In this document: in pieces, positions 59,262-64,000 of the stretch
Numbering within the stretch: position 1 is the first letter of the stretch
Layout of the letters: the number at the start of each line of letters is the position of its first letter
DNA from: Meghimatium bilineatum
Taxonomy: Eukaryota; Mollusca; Gastropoda; Stylommatophora; Philomycidae
Direction: 5' to 3'
NCBI GenBank assembly: GCA_034231615.1
Contig: CM067298.1
Span: 33,796,127 to 33,860,126, forward strand
Length of the DNA: 64,000 nucleotides
Notes under the pieces: model-generated
Databases searched by the model: none
Seen by the model: only the letters and a program-made list of their open reading frames with translations
Told to the model about the DNA's origin: nothing
Position numbers and translations under genes: made by a program

Positions 59262-60015
59262 ATGTGTTTGTGTAATAGGCATGTTCCCCCAATGTCTTAT
59301 AGTATGCCTAAAACGCTCCACCTTCCTATACTAGATTTTACGAGATCCAACTACAACATAGAAATTCAAAATGTTCCATTATTAAAAGTCAAGAATTTTA
59401 CATATTTAGGCACCAATCTAGCATTGGATGGAGACTCATCAAAAGAAATTCTACACCGTAATGACCTTGCAGCGGGTGCTTTCAATAAACTACGCAACAT
59501 CTGGACGTCAAACACACTAAGAAACGCCACAAAACTCAAGCTGTTTAACTCCAACATCATCCCTATTCTATCATATGGATGCGAAAGTTGGAAAGCCACA
59601 AAAGCCACAGATAAGAGACTCGACTCCTTTGAAAACAAATGCCTACGTACCATTCTGAATGTTAAGTGGAGTGACTTTAAATCTAATACTACTATACGAG
59701 AGGAAAGCAAACAAACCTATATATCTTCCTTCATTAGACAAAGGCGTTGGACTTACATCGGCCATGTTCTCAGAATGAACAGCCTAAGAATTCCCCAGCA
59801 GTCACTATATTGGGTGCCACCTGGAATAAGAAGAAGAGGGAGACCTAGAGAAACTCTACGAAGAACCATTAATAGAGAAGGCATGTCAATGAACCTAAAC
59901 AACACGCAACAATTGAAAGACCTGGCAACACAAAGACAGAAATAGAAAGCTATGGTTTCTGCCCTATGCGCCGCCTATGGCCCTGGAGGAACATAACATA
60001 ACATTACTCCACCTT
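59262..60015 (+). pseudogene. RTE-like RT C-terminal half, best-preserved copy
   Basis: One uninterrupted plus frame to 59,945 reads PLLKVKNFTYLGTNLALDGD, SKEILHRNDLAAGAFNKLRN, KLKLFNSNIIPILSYGCESW, ENKCLRTILNVKWSDFKSNT, RQRRWTYIGHVLRMNSLRIP and IRRRGRPRETLRRTINREGM, to the C-terminal NLNNTQQLKDLATQRQK. After a stop, in the same frame, come KAMVSALCAAYGPGGT, the usual last residues, so the stop is a recent mutation. The palm domain with YADD is absent: it is 5'-truncated. The 3' end has an AACATAACATAACATT tandem tail. Confidence 0.9.
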
Positions 60016-60124
60016 CAAGCGATTGGAAGCGCCTTCTAAAAGAGTGGAGGCATAATTGCTTATATGAAGTAATAAGAGACATCCATAAAAGCAAAACATA
60101 ACTGTATAAACGCGTCATGCACTA

Positions 60125-60805
60125 GGGATTGATTGTATGATAATTGGTCCGCTAGGTCGCGTCATATAATATTATTAATTGTTGCATGGTGATTGGTCTG
60201 CTACCTCGCGTCATGAACTATTATCTATTGTTGGTTGCATTGTGATTGGTCTTCTATGTCGCATCATGAACTATTGTTAAATGGTGTATGGTGTTTGATT
60301 TACTAGGTCGCGTCATGAACTATTACCTATTGTTGTATTGTGATTGGTCTGCTAGGTCGCGTAATGAACTATTGTTTAATGTTGTATGATCTTTGGTCTA
60401 CTAGGTCGCGTCATAAACAATTGTTAAATGTTGTATGAAGTTTGGTCTACTAGGTCGCGTCATGAACAATTGTTAAATGTTGTATGGTGTTTTTTCTACT
60501 AGGTTGCGTCATGAACTATTATCTATTGTTGCATTGTGATTGGTCTGCTAGGTCGCGTCATGAACTATTGTTTAATGTTGTATGGTAATTGGTATGCTAG
60601 ATCGCGTCATGAAAAATTGTAAAATGTTGTATGGTGTTTGGTATGCTAGGTGATGTTGTGTACTATTGTTTAATGTTGTATGCTGATTAGTCGACTATGT
60701 CGCGTCATGAACTATTTTTTTAATGTTGTATGGTGATTGGTCTGCTAGGTCACGTCATGAATTATTATTTATTGTTGCACACTGATTGGTCTGCTTTGTC
60801 GTTGA
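60125..60805. repeat. About 49-bp minisatellite, about 14 units
   Basis: Units GGTCTGCTAGGTCGCGTCAT, GAACTATTGTTTAATGTTGT and ATGGTGATT recur with point changes and small deletions. It begins about 110 bp after the LINE 3' tail. Confidence 0.95.
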
Positions 60806-60889
60806 TGAAACATTCAGCCATTACACATGGCAGAAATTAATGGGGTAATTTGGTATATCGTACTTTCGCGGTTAAGTTTTCATGTGTGC

Positions 60890-61200
60890 TGTCGGGGTCC
60901 AAAGGGAAGCAAGGAATAGCGGGACTGTTATCTGCCATGTATGTCGTAAGAGGGAAGTGTTGTGGTGGAATTAGCTATCCCTTGCCGAATACGGCGAACG
61001 TGATCTCGGTGTCATGCTGAAGTCGGATTTAGCAAGCCAGAAAAGGGGAAGATATCAAAGCTATTTTGTAAATCATGACACAACACATTCGGTTGTCCGG
61101 GCTGCATTCTGTAGAACTGTAGGGGTTTCAGAACGAGCGAAGAAGAACAAGTAAAAAAGAAGGTGGTAATCACGAACACGTATTCTGTTTTCTAGATTGT
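60890..61200 (+). repeat. Interspersed family R1, copy 7, longest
   Basis: It reads GTCGGGGTCCAAAGGGAAGC, CTGCCATGTATGTCGTAAGA, GCTGAAGTCGGATTTAGCAA, GTAAATCATGACACAACACA and GGCTGCATTCTGTAGAACTG, then AGAAGGTGGTAATCACGAAC. The last block matches the end of the 17.2-kb copy. Confidence 0.75.
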
Positions 61201-61669
61201 TACTAACTTTCATTGATGTGACGAAGCCCTCACTGCTCAAGCTGAGTAATGGAATATTTTTCAGTAAATCTATCTGTCATTATATGAATTTAATCGGCAC
61301 TCCTCAATGCTTTACATTTATTTCTAGACATTTCAAGATAGAAAACACCCATGTCTTGTTGATCTGGTATCAACATTGTTTTCTAAGAAACGCTTCTACA
61401 TTCCAGACCAACTTCTTCCAAAGGATCTGTTTTACGGTGAGATGTGAGAAGGTAACCCTTAACGTTTAGGTTAACACTATCTAAGGTTAATACTATCTCA
61501 AAGATTATTTTTGGAATCCCTCAAGCACTGCATCATTGGTTTAATTTCTTAGGAAATATTTATCTTAGCATGTGAGGCATTGAAGGAAGTATAACACTGT
61601 AAGCAAATTTCAATGAAATAACGACGTAATGATAATACATTCACTCTTCCATGATTCAATTATTTTATC
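61201..61669. other. Unassigned sequence
   Basis: A 90-codon plus frame (61,197-61,469) has no recognised motif. It may be continuation of R1. Confidence 0.35.
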
Positions 61670-62750
61670 TTGATTCTTGATTAGGAACAAGCGTCACAAA
61701 ACTGGGTGGGGAGGGGGGCATTCCCATATGTGCTCTGCTTGCCGTTCCGTCAGTTATCTAAAAGTGTATAAGCTCAGTGTCACAGTCAGTTGCTGATTAT
61801 ACGTTCTTCTAATCTATTCGGAGAGAGAGCACTTTCTCCCATTACCTCTTGTCACTCCCATTTCTACCATTCTCTGAATATGTACATTGTCACGTTCGAC
61901 TTCATCCTCGTCTTCTCGTAGGGTATCCATGACCGCTCTAATCAATTCAATCCTGTCTCTTCTTATCTCAGTGCCGTTCACCAAAGATTTACCAGCCAAC
62001 ACATCCACTCTTTCGTTTCTCTTGACCCCAGCATGACCAGGACAGTAAATCCATGTAATGCTCTGCGCATTGTCGAGAAGAGTAATGAGTTCGTTGATAA
62101 TTTTCTTTGTTCTGTTGGCAGCCCAGTAGCGGAATTCTCTTCCCATCTGTATCACAACTGTTGTCATTAATTTTTTCTCTTTGCCAAATGCCACCCATTC
62201 AGAGCATCTTCCCATTTCCTCCAGCTCACAAACTCTGAGTAGAGTATCTTCTGCTTCTGCCAACCAGGCTTTCCTCTTTTGATTCGCTTTCCTTTTGTGT
62301 TGTCTAGAGATTGGTGTAGGACGCGATGATCATTATTGGCGATGTTGAAGTATTCTTTAACCTGGGCTATTTTATGTCTTGATTTGATGCTAGGTAGGTC
62401 TAGAAGAAACCTCACGGCCACATTAGGTGTATCTCTTGTGCATTCTAGGACATCTCTCATGGCCTCATTTTGAACTCTCTCCAATCTATCCACCTGTGTT
62501 TGCGACAGTGTCAGTAAACCTAAACCATAGTCCAGCACAGACAATACCACTGCCTACATCATTTGAAAAAGGTTTCGCTGCGGTATCTCTGCAGATGCCA
62601 TGATTTTGACTGCACTAACACCCTCCCTGTCAATATTGACACCCATGCAGGAGACTGCTGGTAATGTCTGATGTATCTTCACCACGCATATTTTGTCCAA
62701 GCCAAAATTGGACTGCTCGGCAATCTGTGGATTGACGGCATAAAGATAAA
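61670..62750 (-). pseudogene. LINE connector and RNase H, third minus/plus family copy
   Basis: Read on the minus strand from about 62,560: LDYGLGLLTLSQTQVDRLER, VQNEAMRDVLECTRDTPNVA, RFLLDLPSIKSRHKIAQVKE and HQSLDNTKGKRIKRGKPGWQ (to 62,250). After a frame change come AEAEDTLLRVCELEEMGRCS, SITWIYCPGHAGVKRNERVD, VLAGKSLVNGTEIRRDRIEL and NVHIQRMVEMGVTRGNGRKC (to 61,814). The RNase H start with TDGSV and the ETEAV block is deleted, so the domain is dead. The 3' tail (GGGGCATTCCCATATGTGCT on plus) matches the 23.2-kb copy. Confidence 0.88.
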
Positions 62751-62836
62751 TCAGTGTTATAATGTCAGTTGAATATTAGCAGCAGTTTACAAACCACGTC
62801 AACTATTCTTTGCCAACGTTTGACACCCCCTCCCCC

Positions 62837-63003
62837 CAGGGCCGGTCTTAGGCCATTGCAACCTACGCGGCCGCAGTGGGCCTCGCACTTCATAGACCCA
62901 TAAATTCATATTATAATTTATTTTATTATCCTCTTCCCTACTTAGACTGGGCCCCGCGCAATCCGTTTCGCATTGGGTCCCGCAATTGTTAGGGCCGGCC
63001 CTG
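62837..63003. mobile_element. hAT-type MITE, 167 bp
   Basis: It starts CAGGGCCGGTCTTAGGCC and ends TTAGGGCCGGCCCTG. The outer CAGGGCCGG/CCGGCCCTG is an inverted pair. The 8 bp outside (CCTCCCCC and CCCCCCCC) agree at 7 of 8 positions, fitting the 8-bp duplication of hAT insertion. The interior has GC-rich ends around an AT-rich core, with no coding. This CAGGGCCGG type is common in animal genomes. Confidence 0.8.
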
Positions 63004-64000
63004 CCCCCCCCCCATAAATACATGTTCATAAATCAGGGATCTCATGGCTTAATTATGTTACCAATATTACACCCTCCCCTTTTCCGATAAAATAGTTTTA
63101 GCTGAAAATGTACGACACTATTTTTTTAAAAGTATTTTGTAACAGTGTTTTAAATTCAAACAGTTTTACTGCATATCAAACCAGTATTGTTGACTTCAAC
63201 TTTTGTGAACCTTCTCTGCCTTGTCAACAATTTTTAAACCTTTCACACACACACACGACCTCTCAATCACTCCCCCCCCCCCACCAGTTGTTTATGTAGT
63301 GTATAGACAACTCCTTCACTGAATGAGACGTGTATCATTATGTTTTCATTCTCTGTGCATGCTCATGCTATGAGTATAAGGGATATTCTTGCTGTCACAT
63401 GTTCTCTACCCGTAATGAAGTGTGATACGTTAGGAAAGCTTATTATTTATCTGCTATTCCTGTTATTTTGCGATTAACATCCGCACGTATTTTGCCCAGG
63501 TAAACCTGAACCGTATGTTATAACGTTATTATATCTATGGAATCAGGTACATATGTTTGTCTTTAAATATCTCCGAGAACTCGGTGTTTACGAGATGTGT
63601 ACGTTCACTGTTTAATTTTGTTGAATGTAGCGGAATCTCAGACATCAACATGTTGTCGCCCATCGTCGTGGTTGCAGTCAAACAAAAGATCATATGATAC
63701 TGAGTTCACAAAATAATATGTCAACATAAATAGTTATATGTTGTAAGCCAATTTGAAAACTGCTCAGAGTAAGTATGCCAGGGTTACTAGGTGAACGATA
63801 GAAATATATTTGGTGCATCAAGTGTTTGAACTACTGGTATTTTGAAATCAAGCGATTTCGAAAGGTGACACGCAGTCTGTTTGAGATGAGTAGATTGCAT
63901 CTTTGGGGGACCTGCGTACAATGAAGTCAATCCCCTAAACGTTGTGGGATTTTATTTCTGAGATAAATATGAAATATTCTGATTTAAATAACAAACACAA
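63004..64000. other. Unassigned sequence to the window end
   Basis: A short (CA)n and poly-C stretch lies at 63,244-63,284. No gene or known repeat was recognised in the remainder. Confidence 0.4.

Overview
This window looks like gene-poor, AT-rich intergenic DNA from an animal, most probably an invertebrate. I found no host protein-coding gene, rRNA, functional tRNA or CRISPR array. Nearly every stretch with recognisable coding content is a decayed piece of a non-LTR (LINE-type) retrotransposon. The rest is tandem repeats, microsatellites, short non-autonomous elements and unassigned AT-rich sequence. The RNase H domains (TDGSV..., TTSSMT-like) and the RTE-like reverse transcriptases resemble types I associate with molluscs and other lophotrochozoans. 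That is recalled knowledge, not a search result, so the phylum stays open.

Three groups of LINE remnants can be told apart. (1) Elements with an RNase H domain after the reverse transcriptase: 0.12-1.43 kb (-), 13.45-15.1 kb (+), 23.2-24.7 kb (-), 54.7-55.35 kb (+) and 61.7-62.75 kb (-). (2) A second RNase H lineage with a Cys/His-containing tail: 43.0-43.9 kb (-), with a scrap at 47.7-47.9 kb (-). (3) RTE-like or endonuclease/RT elements without RNase H: 3.6-6.5, 10.1-10.56, 15.5-16.2, 25.3-26.2, 30.5-31.0, 32.2-32.6, 34.4-34.7, 35.7-37.2, 40.2-41.3, 41.5-42.0, 44.7-45.1, 50.3-50.5, 52.1-52.6 and 59.3-60.0 kb. Almost all carry frameshifts and stops. The exceptions are the RNase H ORF at 54.7-55.35 kb and the RT C-terminus at 59.3-59.95 kb.

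Tandem repeats cover roughly 9-10 kb. The largest are a 33-bp satellite (17.52-19.70 kb), a family of about 22 bp (27.8-30.1 kb) and a 52-bp satellite (10.8-12.2 kb). The 33-bp and 52-bp arrays show higher-order duplication (27 and 15 monomers). Smaller arrays have units of 50, 62, 37, 33, 30 and about 49 bp. Several (TA)n tracts lie near copies of a dispersed motif that resembles a decayed hammerhead ribozyme core.

The most interesting pattern is nesting. In four separate places a 5'-truncated LINE fragment sits inside a minisatellite array, with the same array on both sides (10.1, 32.2, 44.7 and 54.7 kb). In one of these an intact RNase H reading frame is fused in frame to the minisatellite. 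In the opposite direction, one 50-bp minisatellite (3.90-4.16 kb) seems to have grown out of LINE coding sequence. A fold-back element with arms of about 170-190 bp has landed inside an RNase H pseudogene (0.62-1.23 kb). Terminal sequences resembling hAT ends bracket the 2.3-kb minisatellite at 27.6-30.2 kb.

All boundaries come from reading and comparing the sequence by eye, so most are good to about 5-30 bp.
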